NCBI GenBank assembly: GCA_036362985.1
Contig: JAYGXS010000004.1
Span: 69,047,870-69,111,869 of the forward strand
DNA length: 64,000 nt
Direction: 5' to 3'
Origin: Ligula intestinalis
Taxonomy: Eukaryota; Platyhelminthes; Cestoda; Diphyllobothriidea; Diphyllobothriidae
A program made the translations under genes and the position numbers. The notes beneath the pieces are model-generated. The model was not told where the DNA came from and did no database searches. It saw only the letters and a program-made list of their open reading frames with translations. Below are positions 21,125-33,424 of this stretch, one piece after another. The first letter of the stretch is position 1; each line of letters begins with the position of its first letter.

Positions 21125-22011
21125 TCAAGGAAAAAAAACAACTTGCATAAAGCTGCTGCCACGCGGAGACTCCTGCTCAAATTTCATATTTCCTATTCCG
21201 GTAAAGAACTCGTGATCAGCAGTTTTGAGAGCCTTGTAGAACTTAATCAGCAGCTCCTCACTGATTCCTGTCGCGATTGTGGTAAGAGGATTTGTAATTG
21301 GCAAGTCACCGGGTTGCAATTCCTCCTTAAAGCGCCCATTTGCCAAGTCCTTGAGCTCGGACTCGGACCAGTCTCGTTTCAGCAGCAGCGATATGTAGTC
21401 TTCTACGTAGGGGTAATTGCGAGGCTTAGTCTGTAGACAGTTGGCCGCCGCGAAGCTAGTTTTTTCCATGTAGGCCACAAATTTAACAATGGCATCAGTG
21501 TCCTGCCCGACTGCACGGGCCATGGTTTGGATGGCGTCAAGGTCGCCCATAATGGCCGCATCAATCAGTGAAAAGACTCGATCGAGTCCACCAAATTTGT
21601 GCTTAAGGTATTCCAGCAGGTACTTGGGCTGCTTCAGGGTCCCCACAAACTGCTGCGCGCGTTCATCTGAACCCAGGGCCTTGGCCATAGCCTCCATGGC
21701 TTCCGTATCAAAATTTAGGAACTTTTCTACCTCTTCGAACATTGAACTGCGATTTCCAAACTGTTTGAGAACCTTATCCTCCATGATGGCCATGTCCTCG
21801 GAAGTTAGTGCAATGGATGCGGGGTTGACGGTGATGGTGAGGTTCCTGGTACGATGTTTCTCCGCTTTGGCTTTCTGTTCAGCGCGCAGTTGGGCCTTCT
21901 TGATGCTGATCTGTTGTCTGACCAAGGAATGAATCTCAGCTCGCCGCCTCCTCAAGGTCTCACTTTTCAGTTGCATCAGCTGCATCTGTTTCGAGAGGAG
22001 TTTGTGTTTCA
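21125..22011 (-). CDS. Gene B, 3' coding exon (hypothetical protein, 295 codons)
   Basis: A good acceptor (TCTCTTAACAG) precedes TG AAA CAC; the two bases join the A left by the exon at 29980 to give Met. The first 60 residues are strongly basic and probably coiled coil (KQMQLMQLKSETLRRRRAE). A helical region follows with an internal echo: DTEAMEAMAKALGSDERA and DLDAIQTMARAVGQDTDA, about 67 residues apart, suggesting a short repeated unit. The frame stops at 21125; I found no poly(A) signal nearby. Another GTGAGG donor in phase 1 at ATC A is possible upstream of the stop. Function unknown. Confidence 0.75.
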
Positions 22012-22121
22012 CTGTTAAGAGAAAAGGGAGAAGAAATCAGTGGGTAGAAATGTTGAAATGAGCAAGTTAAAAGTATAGGAGTTGTAGCGCCAACGCAAAG
22101 CCCGCAAACTGTCACTTAACT

Positions 22122-22230
22122 GAGCTCCTCAAGCAGCTTCTGGGACAGCCCATCACGGGTGTCGTTGGTAGCTATTGGCCAAGCAATTGCTCAAGTGGCC
22201 ATTTCTCAGTCACAGTGCCGATCTGATGCA
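22122..22230. repeat. Repeat S, copy 1
   Basis: CTTCTGGGACAGCCCATCAC and TATTGGCCAAGCAATTG match 25088-25180 at roughly 70 percent by eye. The class is unknown. The rest of 22.0-24.9 kb contains no recognisable gene apart from a GC-rich stretch (22450-22720) and repeat R at 23.4 kb. Confidence 0.4.
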
Positions 22231-22724
22231 AGCGCAAGTTATCTGAACCAGAACGTCTGTTCAACCGCTAGTCAACTTCAGGATTATTAGAATGGTCCTC
22301 CTAGTAGATGTCATTTAGTCTCAAAGAATAATGATACTGTCAATGTGGGCAAGACGAATGCGAACATGATTGGAGGTGGGAACATGGACATTCCACGGAC
22401 TAAAGATTAGTGTTAGGATGACCCAGCAACCGAGTTATCACTCAGGCCGTCCTGAGTGTACGAGAACAAGGAAAGCCACATGCCACCAGCACAGGCAGAA
22501 CGGGCAAAGAGAGCGAGCTTCAAGGACGGACACCCCGCGAGGACGCAAAGGAGTTACGCGCACGCGAGACCGCCGCCGGCCGGTCGGGTTTCTGCCATGC
22601 TGAGGTTACGCCTGGCCAGGACAAAGCGCGCACGCGCCAAATGTCACACTGACGTTGGCGCACGATGGCCATTAGCAGAGGGACAAAGAGAAAACAAAGA
22701 CGGCTGACCCTTAAATAGCGAGGC

Positions 22725-22890
22725 TGCGTGCAGACGGGCATTCTGCTGCTGGGAGACACTGAACTCTGTTACCGAGACACGCTGCCGACGACCAGAGATT
22801 CTGCTGCTAGTGACAAGACCTGCTGTTGGCCGAGACGAGCTACCGACGACAGAGGAGACGCTGCTGACGGGCACACAGAAGACAACGCTG
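22725..22890. repeat. Imperfect CTGCTG / GACGA-rich short tandem motif
   Basis: Variants of GAGACACGCTGCCGACGA and TTCTGCTGCT recur about five times at irregular spacing. No coding sense was found. It may be part of an unrecognised repeat element. Confidence 0.35.
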
Positions 22891-23384
22891 ATGTACAGGC
22901 AGAACTAGTAATAGTAAAGTACCATCTGCTATCCTATTCTGTCTTCTCATCCTAACACGTAACTGGGGGCATAACCGGTGTTGACACAGGAACGCAAAAG
23001 GTTATAACAGTTAGCTAGTGTTAAATTAAACGGGGCTACCTATTTGCATGTCCAAAATTCGGCCCTTACAGCGAAAGGCTACTTCTGGTACGAGGTTATT
23101 AAAATCGTGCCCTAACGAGAAATCGCTTGTCCTTTTATGACCTAAAACGGTTACATCCTTCGAGCTGAAGACACTTTGAAGTCAGGACTCCTTGAAAGCA
23201 GAGCACCAAGGCTTACTGCTGCCGACGAGTGCACAAGTATTGGTTGACTACGCCAGTCGCAAGGTCCAGTCACTACTGCGAGACTGGATATTAGCCCCTT
23301 GAGAACTCGAACCGACCAGAGTGCACCATATATCCAATTGGTCGCATGAATAATGTCGGCGCTGGGTTGCCGGTAATCCCCTAC

Positions 23385-23600
23385 GCTCTGGACACTTCAG
23401 ACGCCGTCCACTGGCTTGCGGTTGTGCGGTCGCATGACAGTCAATTCTCATTACCTATTCTCCATTCCTTTTGTACAGAACAGACTGTTCCTACCACTCT
23501 GGCCTTCGCATGACTTCTACTCTTCTAAGGGACTGGGCGTGAAGCTCGCTCTTGCTATGGTTAAAATTACTTAACCCACTGCGACAGATGTTCATTCAAT
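23385..23600 (-). repeat. Repeat R, diverged copy
   Basis: Read on the minus strand it matches R: the GCCAGAGTGGTAGGAACAG block, an AAAAGGAATGGAGAATAG block and a final TTAACCAT..AGC part. GACGCCGTCCACTGGCTTGCGGTTGTG is shared with the copy at 46.9 kb. It is heavily decayed. Confidence 0.45.
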
Positions 23601-25013
23601 GGACATATTCCGATAACGAGATCACTGTCGGAGTAAACTTCGACAGATGCCTTCTAGGACCAGCAGACCTTAAGAAGAACTTTGACTGGTATGAAATGGT
23701 AAAGCCTCAATAGAAGACATTTTTCGTGTCCTACTGGTGTTTCCCTGAGTCTTTCGTTGTCCTCGCGGATGACTATCTCTGTCATTTTGTGATTTAAGTT
23801 ATGAGGGTTGACTTTGCTGCGCATTCGAGCCTGTCTCCAAAAAAGGATTTGACAGTGGGATCGGTGGACGGGTGTACTTTTGGTAAGTAATGTACTAAAA
23901 AATGCATCAAAATAGTCGGCGAAACGCAGCTCTGAGATTTTAGCAAGGGTTTATCGTGCTCACATCTCCGGCAATTCGGTGATGATAATCTCGTGACCTC
24001 TGCGGTTCCCTCTTCGAAGCCCGAGGATGGTTTTCGCCGTCTGCCATTCCCATCAGCAGGACTGTCCTACGCCGCGGATATTTTCCTCCCATGAGTGACT
24101 ATTTTTTCTCCTTTAAATACCTCAAATCGCACTCAAACTGCCATGGTTTCCATAAAAATGCCCATCGGGTATTTCAACTGTTTGTTCGTTTTTCTTTTGT
24201 CCCACGTAATGGCTGGTACGATTTGGCATCACTGCCAATGAGCTGAGGTACTATTCCCGAGAAATGCGTCTACTATGCAAATGCATTAATTGTTCACTAT
24301 GTCACCAATCGAGAGCTCAAAGGCATTTTCCTATCTTTCACTTTGGCTATTATCCATGCTCTCGGAACGAGAATCATGCAACTGTTACTTCTGCTCAGAT
24401 TACCGCCTAATAAGTCTCAAAAGCGGGAACCCTCTGCAAATTAGGGGATGGCGGCATATCCTGCACTTATGATAAACAATGAGATAATTTGACGTGGCAC
24501 AAAACAGGAGGAGCAGCCCAAAAAAAGGTACGATAACTTCATCCAGCTAGATTTCAGGTACTTGGTCCGACTATGGGTGTACGGATGACCATAGAGTGGT
24601 CATCTGTGTCCTCAATCTCAACTCATTTAATATCTTAATTTTCGACTACATGACATATGCAACGTGCATTGGTAAACGCACCAACGAGAAAAACAAAGAA
24701 TGCGGAAGCCCAGGGCCGTGTTCTCCATTCTTGGTTGAGGATGGTGGTTGTTGACCAAACTCATGGCTAAAAATGTTGAGCATTTACATCGGAAAATTTT
24801 CAGGGAGTACTTTGGGGGATTCATTTCACCTTCCAGAAATGAGTTATTCAGCAAGTCGGATTGAGCATACTTTTTGGAATTTAGCTGTGGAATCATTTGC
24901 ATTCAATGTATCCAACGTATGGAATTATGCAGTTTGATTGACAAGCCTACCTTGTGGAACGCATCATTGCTGCATCGACGATGAAAAGGCAGGCTCTCAC
25001 ACATTAGTTTGTA

Positions 25014-25335
25014 GTAGTCTGCCGCGCAGCGTAACTGCGCTGATTCATCCTGCCTGTAGCGCCGGCTTAAAGCCGTCTCGTGACTATGCTCCTCCATCTG
25101 CTTCTGGGAGAGCCAATCACAGGTGTCATAGGCTTCTTTTGGCCAAGCGGTTGAGCAAGCGGCCAGTGACTCACTCTTGCATGATGTTTATGCATCCACG
25201 CCCACAGCAGGCTGGCAGGTAGACGCGCACGCGCAGGGTCCGGGCCTGCCGCGCGTCCGAGCTTCAGACTACCACTGAGTTTCTGTATATAATAAACAAC
25301 CCCTCCTGGTCTTATCCTTCTCGTCCTATACGGAA
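25014..25335. repeat. Repeat W edge joined to repeat S
   Basis: 25014-25060 repeats the W edge (CTGCCGCGCAGCGTAACTG). From 25088 the sequence matches repeat S (CTTCTGGGAGAGCCAATCAC, TTTTGGCCAAGCGGTTG), then a block at 25262-25330 (GTTTCTGTATATAATAAACA) that also occurs near 20350 inside the hAT remnant. These are mixed fragments of unclassified repeats. Confidence 0.45.
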
Positions 25336-25591
25336 CTAGGTGTGATAACTGTAGTTCTCTGAACAAACTCACGGCTTAGACTCTCGGTAGAGATTGAGCA
25401 CGGGGCCTGTCAGAAATGACCTTGTGAGAGGCGGTGAAGCGGTCTGAGGGAGTAGGCGTAGGCCGAATGTACCTCTTTTACAGTTTAATTTATTGTCCCA
25501 GCACTTGTCGGGGCGGTAGGATCTGCTGAGTATGTAGAACCTATGTGGACTGCACGTTCCTGCAAAAGGTGCTATGTGTTAAGGTTGCATG

Positions 25592-26000
25592 GATCCTCAT
25601 TTGCTGCCCAACGAAACTGTGCGTGACTCATCCTGCCTTCACTCTGCCAAGCCCTTTTCCCACGCGTAATTATCCGCTTCGCACGCTACCAGCCTTTCTC
25701 GTGCAATCGATCAACTCGCTGCTTGATAAGCATATAAGTTCTAAGTCAATCGATACTCCTGCTTTCCTCTGATTGGCTGCAGACGACAGAGTACCCAGCG
25801 CGCAGGTAAAGCGTTACAACAGCACACAACTCCGCGGACACGCCTGGCGTGCAGACGCAGCTAGCTCGTAACGCAGCCTTGTATCGTTCCTTTTCCGACA
25901 GTAAAGCTCTCTCCACCAACACCGTCTACCCTGGCTTACGCTTTGGGGATCTTTCTGTTGTCGATACAGCAACTAGCTCCCGACAAGTGTTCCGGCCTCG
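25592..26000. repeat. Repeat W, copy 3
   Basis: It aligns with 4744-5085 through GTGACTCATCCTGCCTTC, CACGCGTAATTATCC, CAATCGATACTCCTGC, GATTGGCTGCAGACG and GGCGTGCAGACGCAGCT, ending near CTTTGGGGATC. No protein-coding capacity was seen. Confidence 0.6.
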
Positions 26001-26221
26001 GTCGCTGGGCTCGTCTGAGGACGCACGTAAGTTCTCGACTGGATATTGCCCATCTGATGCACCCAGCCGGTTTGGTGAGTCTCAAGTGGTAAGTCTACAG
26101 TCGGTTAAAACATTTTCTGATACTTGTCTAAGGCATCATACCAAACTGGGTTTTATAAAATATTATTAAGGAAGTTTGGCAGATTTGCTTTATTTAAGTT
26201 GTCCCAATTTTAAAAATTCAG

Positions 26222-26560
26222 GAAGCAAGACGTGGCGTTTGTAGCTCGACTGCTAGACCATTGACTATGCGTTACGGCCTTCCCTACTATGCAGCCTAGT
26301 TGGCATTCTCGTGGATTCTAGATGATTGCTTAGGAAATCCTGCTTGTGCAGTCAGCTTGCTGTTCCTTATTGGCGGATTCCATGCGAGCGGTAAAGCTGG
26401 ACGGGTTAAATCGATCCAAGTATGTTTAAATTCACGGCGCAAGACGTGACGTTTGTAGCTCAGCTGGTAGGGTATTGGTCTCGCGTTAAGACCTTCCTCA
26501 CTATGTAGATTTAAATCCCGCCGAGCGCCGCGTATATTTTTCGCAATTGGGTCTCTTTCT
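26222..26560 (+). mobile_element. SINE-A head-to-tail dimer
   Basis: Two tRNA-like heads (GTTTGTAGCTCGACTGC at about 26240 and GTTTGTAGCTCAGCTGG at about 26452) are separated by a body with GTGGATTCTAGATGATTGC and CAGCTTGCTGTTCC. The second unit ends in GCAATTGGGTC. Unit spacing is about 212 bp because the first tail is deleted. A (GAA)n run follows at 26641-26660. Confidence 0.65.
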
Positions 26561-26660
26561 CCACCGCTGCCAGGAACTGGTGTAGTAGCTAGTACGATAG
26601 CGCATTTTAACAGAGCACTAGCTTACACCAAACTCTGAGAGGAAGAAGAAGAAGAAGAAA

Positions 26661-29600
26661 AGCCCTCAAATAGGTCCATTCTAAAGGGTGCGAGGTTTGC
26701 GACAGAACGTTCGGCTTTTCTTGGAACTGTTTGATTTGCCTTCAAGATTTATGTTTACTGGTGGGGGGTGCATGTGGTTCAATGAGTTTAACTTCGCCAA
26801 ACATTGTTACAATTTGTTTATGAGTAGGCTGCGAAGGAATTTCACCCGGGAGCAGATTCCTCAAACAGGCCAATTAATTTCCTCGTAAACCTACTGAACC
26901 TTGTTAAATGATGTGGAGCTGCGGCGCCACAGGCGGTTTGGTTTTTCCTGAAACTGTCTGGGCTGACTTCATGATGAATGTTCAGGTTGGGTTTACATGT
27001 GGCTCAGTCAAGCAAATCCCGCCAAATATTGTTTTCTTTCAGAATTTTTTTTGCATCCTGGTATGGAGCGACGGAATTTCAGTCACGCACGAGAAATCTC
27101 TGTCGGTTTTGACATCGCTAGCTGCTGTCTGCCTTTATAAGTTATCTGGCGTAAACATTCTTTAGTTTGGGATTTCTTTTCCCGGTCTGAGCTATTGGTT
27201 TTGAGATGAAGTCAGCGTTAGCTTTGGGGGTTATTTTTTAGGGTCAGGCGTTTGGATTATTGTTTAGGAATAGTTGATAGGACTAGTACTTAAGGTTAGT
27301 TGATATGGTTTGTAGCTAGGATTAGCTATTGGAGTTATTAGTTGGGGTTATTTTTCAAGATTATCAGTTGGGGTTGGCAGTTTTTGGTTATTGGTTTATC
27401 TTAACCCTCAACTCAAAAGTTCTCAACCCAAATCCCTGGCACAAAACTCCACACCTCCATTCCTGAAAGTATATATTCACAAACTTCCCAGACAATCCTC
27501 CCCCAAAACCGACTGTAAACTAGTGTAACACTGACTGCTCAAGTCGTTTCAGTAGACATATCATAAGGTACCTTCAAAGAATGGGCCGCAGGACCATTCG
27601 TCACTTATTACTCCATGTACTGCTTAACGTGTAGACAAATAGGATTTCTTAACAGTTCTTGAGAGGGGTTCTTTATGTCTATATACAGAATGAAACGTTC
27701 GCACGTGGATACGGCCACCAATAGACGGCCAGATAAAAAGTAGGCTTTATTGTAAAATGGATCAGGTTGCTTTGACGAGGTTAGGCTAGATAAGTAATTA
27801 AAGTGTGGGTTTTACTGGCAAAAATCATCACGATACAGTATAATAGGGTAAAGCTAGTACGCTGCTGATGCAAAAACTGGCTACAAGGCATAGCATACTC
27901 GAATAACCCTTCCAATTAGCCAATATATTGGAGAAAAACAGCTGCATATCGACTATATGAGTACCCCATATGAGTGTGCTACTGTCTACTAATTTAATTT
28001 GTGCAATAAAGCATCCTTTGAGCAAAAAAACCTTTTGAAGGTTTGACATCAGCTTCTACGGCCTCGAGCTTTACGTCTTTATTCCCGCTTCTGTTTCAAC
28101 GGCTATTACTGGCAACGTTTTTTATTTCTATTTAAAAAAAACTTAACTATGCAAAGCAGTTAGACAATCAATCCCATTGGTCCATCAAAAAATGCCCTGC
28201 TTCCCATTTGTTGTTAAAAGGGCCATAACAGTACCCGTTCAGATGCTTTTTGGCGAATGGTAAGGGTTATTTCCAGCAAGAAGCTGTTTGAAATTGTCGC
28301 CTTCCCTTCTCCTGCGAAAATCCTGTCCGGCCTAGATAATATGTTTCTTCCTATTACGAAGGCTGTCCCCCTTTCTCGGAGCCACATGCCCATGACCCCT
28401 TCCTCCCTCGAATGCTGGCCGCTCTCCCCTGTTGACCCTTTTCACTTGATTGCACACGACTGTCCAAAACTGCCACCCGCATCCCGTTCGGCTCCCCTAA
28501 TGCTGTTGCCTCCCCCCTACCGGCTCAGGACTCTGAGATGAAGAAACATGACTGACTTTGTGATGGATAGGCAACGATGCTGTCCAGTCCCCTCCACGCG
28601 TTTTGCGCTGGTGTTTCACATCAATAGGATGCCGCATGAACTGCCTCCTAAAGTCACATTAAAACCGGCTGGTGACCCCTCTCCCACTAACACACACATG
28701 CTCTCCCGAGCCTGGTTTCGCCCTGCGTGGCGTTGTTGTTGAACTTGTCTTGTTCCCTTGTCTAGAGTCAGGTAATTTGGTCGACTGCCTTCGTCCTTAA
28801 CTGTGTGTATCCATTGTTAAGTTTGGTACTTAGTTTATCCTTTTATACTCGTGTAATAATAGCGTACTGCCTTGATAGTTGCTATCGTTGGGTTTGACGT
28901 ACGCGTGACTGCTGGATACAGAGTCGGAGAAGTCAAGAAAGACGAAAATGTTAGACTTCATGGAGAAACGCAAATTTTCCCTTGCCAAAGCCTGTCAACC
29001 ACACACTTTCAGTAAGCTAAGCGGGTCTTCAGAACTCTAAAATACAGCAGGTCACCGCAGAAGAAGTCGTTGAATTCAACTCACCCCCACGATTATTAAT
29101 GTTGGACTCTGACGGAGCAGAGGGTCCCCTGCACGCCGAGCTCGCCATACGTACGGCGTAATAACGATGAGTTGTAATCAAAGTGTCTAACGTTACAATT
29201 TTCATTATCCCTGCAAATTTACTAGCCTAATGAGGGGTTGCTGAAAACGCATGTTTGTCAAATCAACTTTTCAAATTCAACATGAAAATATTTGCAGAAT
29301 TTCTGTTATCTTCTATTTTTCCAGTTTTCCTGCCTCACTGTGCCCATTTAGTTCAGCTTATCCTCTTGTAGATTCTGAGGCATGCTTGCAACCCTTGTAC
29401 GATGCTGCAGATGATCAACTCAATTATCTAAATCAGTTATCGTGCCTTTTTTCTCTGTTTTACTAACTCACCTCTTTCGCGTGGTTTGCAATATATGATT
29501 TGTAATTATGTAGAGCAATAAACTAGCGTTAGTTTGCGTGTGTTTGTATTCGCATAGGCCTTTAAATGTCTCGCCTGTGGAGTCATTTCTTCGCGCTCTG

Positions 29601-29910
29601 GGCCCACCCATAATTTATTGCTGAAAGTTGCAAAGGAAGTTGACTTTTTGTCTGCTGCTTTGTGCGTTAAGTTCCGGTCAAAAAAGATGCCTTTGGCATT
29701 GCATTCAGTTCCACTTACTTCACGTTAACCTTTAGCTGCTGCTACTGGTGCTGATAAAACCTGACAACTGTCTAGTTGGACAGGTAGCTTAAGTCGATGC
29801 CTACTGGTACTTCCTGTGGGTGGGAAACCACCGTGTGAATTGCTCATGCGAGGAAGTACACCTGACAGGCAAAGTCTATTACCAGTTTAAATTTGCATGG
29901 TGGTCTTTTT
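26661..29910. other. No gene recognised
   Basis: I see nothing supportable as a gene. At 27240-27400 there is loose GTTAGG/GTTGGGG-rich sequence, too degenerate to call telomeric. At 28257-28740 two adjacent open plus frames (94 and 64 codons) are proline-rich and pyrimidine-biased without a known motif; they may come from an unidentified element. Confidence 0.45.
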
Positions 29911-29979
29911 TCGCCTATATTGCCCCCTTATTTATGAATTTTAAAACGAAAAACTGCTGATCAGCAATTTTTAACTTAC

Positions 29980-30193
29980 TGTCGTAAGTATCTACAACCC
30001 GGTCAGCCGTAGGAAGCTTGATTTGTTTAAGTAGATTTGTCATCCTTTTTGATTCTTCAAGATTCACAAATTGCTGGAAGGCTTTGGCTTCTGTTTGTAC
30101 AGCCATCTGGCCTCGAGCCCGAAGTTTTTGGTTCTCTTTTAACGTGTTGTATCTCATAAGGCAGTAGTAGATCGTGTCAAGCAGGTCGGGTCC
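29980..30193 (-). CDS. Gene B, 214-nt exon
   Basis: An AG acceptor at 30195-30194 opens a frame GPDLLDTIYYCLMRYN with downstream helical, charged sequence (ENQKLRARGQM; NLEESKRMTNLLKQIKLP). It ends at a full-consensus donor GTAAGT with one base (A) over, which makes ATG with the first two bases of the exon at 22011. It starts in phase 0, as the 27-nt exon upstream requires. If the donor is not used the frame reads on for 19 codons (SKLKIADQQFFVLKF...) to a stop at 29915; this tail resembles the end of the next exon. Confidence 0.7.
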
Positions 30194-30474
30194 CTAAAAT
30201 ATTATAGGGAATGTTTAGTTGATCGACGTTGCTACTCATTCCAATTGAGTAGCATGTATTTTTGCTATCCAATTCGTTTCATGCCCCGGTTATCCTACAC
30301 GAATGTTATCACTCAATGTACATATAACTAATAGTTTAAAATTTGTTGTTTATAGCCAAACGTGATTATTCAACTAAAAGGGAGCATAGCTAGACTAGAT
30401 TCACTCGTAACCGTACATGAAATGCCTTTATAGGAGTTAGGTGATTAAAACAAAGGCCACTGTTTCCTCTTCAT

Positions 30475-30545
30475 GTCCTGATGATGAATCCGCGACGGAA
30501 GTCGAAATGTCAGGCGAATTAAAGTATTGTCCCAGTGATCGAGTC
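30475..30545 (+). ncRNA. Hammerhead-like PLE terminal motif (copy at 30.5 kb)
   Basis: CCTGATGA is followed by a hairpin TCCG-CGA-CGGA inside GA...TC, then GAAATGTCAGGCGAATTAAA. The layout equals that at 5314-5351 (CTGATGA, stem, GAAA, TG, TC, AGGC). Helix I pairing is poor here. No PLE coding sequence was found next to it, so it is a solo terminus. Confidence 0.4.
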
Positions 30546-31365
30546 GTCTTCTGCTAAAATCAACGTGCCAAATACTCTTCTCAAATCAAGGAGTTGAATA
30601 GTGCAGATGAGTGTACCCCTGTTATTTGTTTAGTTATGTTAAGGTGGACCTTTGCGGAAATAGTCCTAGATTGCTGAACTTAGTGTGGAGCTTTGCATCC
30701 GTGCTATTCTTCTGACCATCGTCTTCGAAAGTGGTGCTTGCTACCGTTAAAAATAACTTAATTTGAGAAGGCAACTCGATCGCTGGGACACCACTTTTAT
30801 CCGCCGGATGTTTCGACATCCGTAGCGGATTCAGCGTCAGAGACATTGGCAGAAACGGGTAACGGGAAATGTTTCTGCTACCATAACTTAATTTATAAAT
30901 TGGCATTCTGATTAGCTTATGAGCTTAATATCAAATTTCACGTCATTTTTTCCCAATATTATAGAACAACACCGAAAATATATAATGAAGTCAGCCCACT
31001 TTTCTTATTTGTGTCATCGAACTTATTTTGCGATGCTTTTTATAGCAAACTCTGTGTGCTTAAAGTTATTGACTCTCGTTTGTGGCCTCCTTGGACAGTG
31101 AGAAGGGTATAATGAGCGAAGGTTCCAACAAGGTGTAGAAGACACTTCGGCAGTTAACAAAAACGTTGTGCAAAAGGTTGAGCCATCTGAAATTTGTAGA
31201 AGTAAATGTCGCACATATTTTTCATCTGTTTCTAGACAGTAACAATAGGGCGCTAAATTTACTCATTTGGGTACATTTTCCACCTTGTTTGAATTCAATA
31301 ATTTAATCGAAAACAGGAACACCCTAATATTTAAGAGTCAGGACGGTACAGTTCGTTCAACTTAC

Positions 31366-31392
31366 GTCATTTTCTTCCACAATATTTAGACT
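31366..31392 (-). CDS. Gene B, candidate 27-nt micro-exon
   Basis: Between ATTGTCTAG and GTAAGT the minus strand reads nine codons, SLNIVEEND, in phase 0 at both ends. That fits the phase-0 start of the next exon (30193). It is short, so chance cannot be excluded, but both splice sites are good. Confidence 0.4.
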
Positions 31393-33424
31393 CTAGACAA
31401 TAATTTTAAAACAGAAGATATTAAAAAGGAATGGCAGCCTTATTTTCTTCTTAAACGACGAATTTTTTATGCTTTTTATATTTGAAGTAAAAGAACTGCT
31501 TTCTGTTTATACTTTGATTAATGTCCATTATGGCTTTAGAACTCAACTTTAGTTAGTTTTTTTAGTGGTGAATTACTCTCCCGTTTTCACTTCCGATGTG
31601 AAAACTCCTATTTTAAACGTCTGCTTGTCTCTTGGCCTATAAACGAGTAAACTCTCATCAAAGTACCTTGTCCGGAAAAGCTGTGAATAGACGACAGGTA
31701 GGCAAGACTATGACGGAGGTGTGAAAGGGGTTGCAGTGATCCGGTAGTGCCTACCAGCCTCCATGCCAGGCCACACATTAGGTCACGTGATTGCAGTTCT
31801 CGGCCTGCCTCTGGGACAGTCGCAAACACCACGCGAATCTTACCTCACGCGGCTGGTAGCATATGCTAGCACTTGTAGGCCGAAGCCAATCCATCTGGCA
31901 AATCACCTTCATGGTTGACTCATACAAAGACAAACAGATTCGACGTTATCAGGTCAATTTTGCAAAAAATCATTATTTGGTTATGACGATGGCCACAGTT
32001 CTAACTAACAAATCTCGTTTGTCCGATAAGCTGATTGGTTTCAGAATTGCTTTCTTATATAGAAGACCTCAGTTGCGGTTTTTAAGGTTTTTCAAAAAAA
32101 CTGGATCCTGAGGAGCACGAAACCTGCGCACGGATGTATTGCTTGCCAGCTTTTGCTAATGTGCCCTGCTCTGGCTATGACTTGTTGACGTTGTCACGTC
32201 ACGCAGTGCTGAATATCAACTCAACTGGGGGCTGCTAATTTGCCTGCCTGCCGACTGAGGCATGAGTAAGAAGAGTTCAGCCAGGGGGCTGAAACCTAGA
32301 TTGTTTTAGTGCTAGCAGCCTGAAAGAGAAGACAACTTTCCAACTGAGACTCACAATTTCCGCTTTTCCACTTGGAAGGGTTTTTTCGACAAATCGTGCG
32401 TATTTGTGTGGGGTAACGAAAGAACGGACAGTTGAGTTGGGAACGTAGCCTGAAGGAAAGAGAAAACGTCCACTTTAAGGGCACTGATTTAGAGGTACTG
32501 AAATGTGCTGCCGGTTTGCCGCTATGCTGGCTTCCGTCCTTGATTTTTTCCCCAACCACATATCGAAGGAATGCATGTTATAGGTCAAATCAGGAACATT
32601 ATACCCTGGTGAGCAGGCTGAATTGCTTAAATTGGTAATCGGCCAAAAATCAGGTGTTGTAGGTCGCTTAATCCGTCTGCCCTACAAAGTTGAATCCGCG
32701 TTAGGGGCGCTTGCCTCTGCACGCCTAATCGATACCGTTCGTTAGGACTAGTTGGATGAACTTATTTTGCTGCTTATCCACGAATGTGCTTTAAAGTTAA
32801 CAAACTTTTAAAAGTCTAAATGCCACTAGAAGTCGTTGTTAACTGTAGACTCCGAGCAAAGGATCAGTTTGTTTATTGCCTTGAGTTTTCTAGCTCTTCT
32901 GGGAGTCCTTCGTCAAAGATAAAAGCATCTACGAAATACCAGCAAGAGTTATAGGAGACTGGACCCAATCAAACGTAATTGAGGGGGGAACTCATTAATC
33001 AGTAGTGTCGGTCGTGCGGATATGCCTGCAGAGGGTGACGTATGTGGGCGCCAGCTCGATATATCGATTCGCTGAGTTGTCATCCGATGCCTAGGCTTAA
33101 ATTACGTCTCAACCTATCTTGCTGTCGGAGTGAGCAGCTGCGAATTTAAATTCGTATCCTGTGTGACCTGCACTTAGAACAATGTGTAACTCCGTCTAGC
33201 AGCCCGCTTACATTCGTGAATGCACGAACCGGACATGCGTTCAGTTTGCCCTGTATAGCTGCAAGGACAGCTTAAGTATGGGATGTGATACACTACCCCA
33301 GATTGTCCATTAGTGTTCAGCCGGTCTTTTATTTTCAATACCCGGCTGCGCATGGTAACCTTCGGATGGTGCGCAATTCCGAAGTCTAGTCCCGAAGTGA
33401 TGTGCTCGGTCGCTTCTGAGACAT

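Noticed and set aside
24958..25013. Exon-like stretch next to repeat W2, ending at a GTAGGC donor
   Set aside because: Between the two confirmed gene B exons it would introduce a stop; there is no phase-compatible partner.
27240..27400. Telomeric repeat
   Set aside because: Only loose GTTAGG/GTTGGGG words without a regular period.
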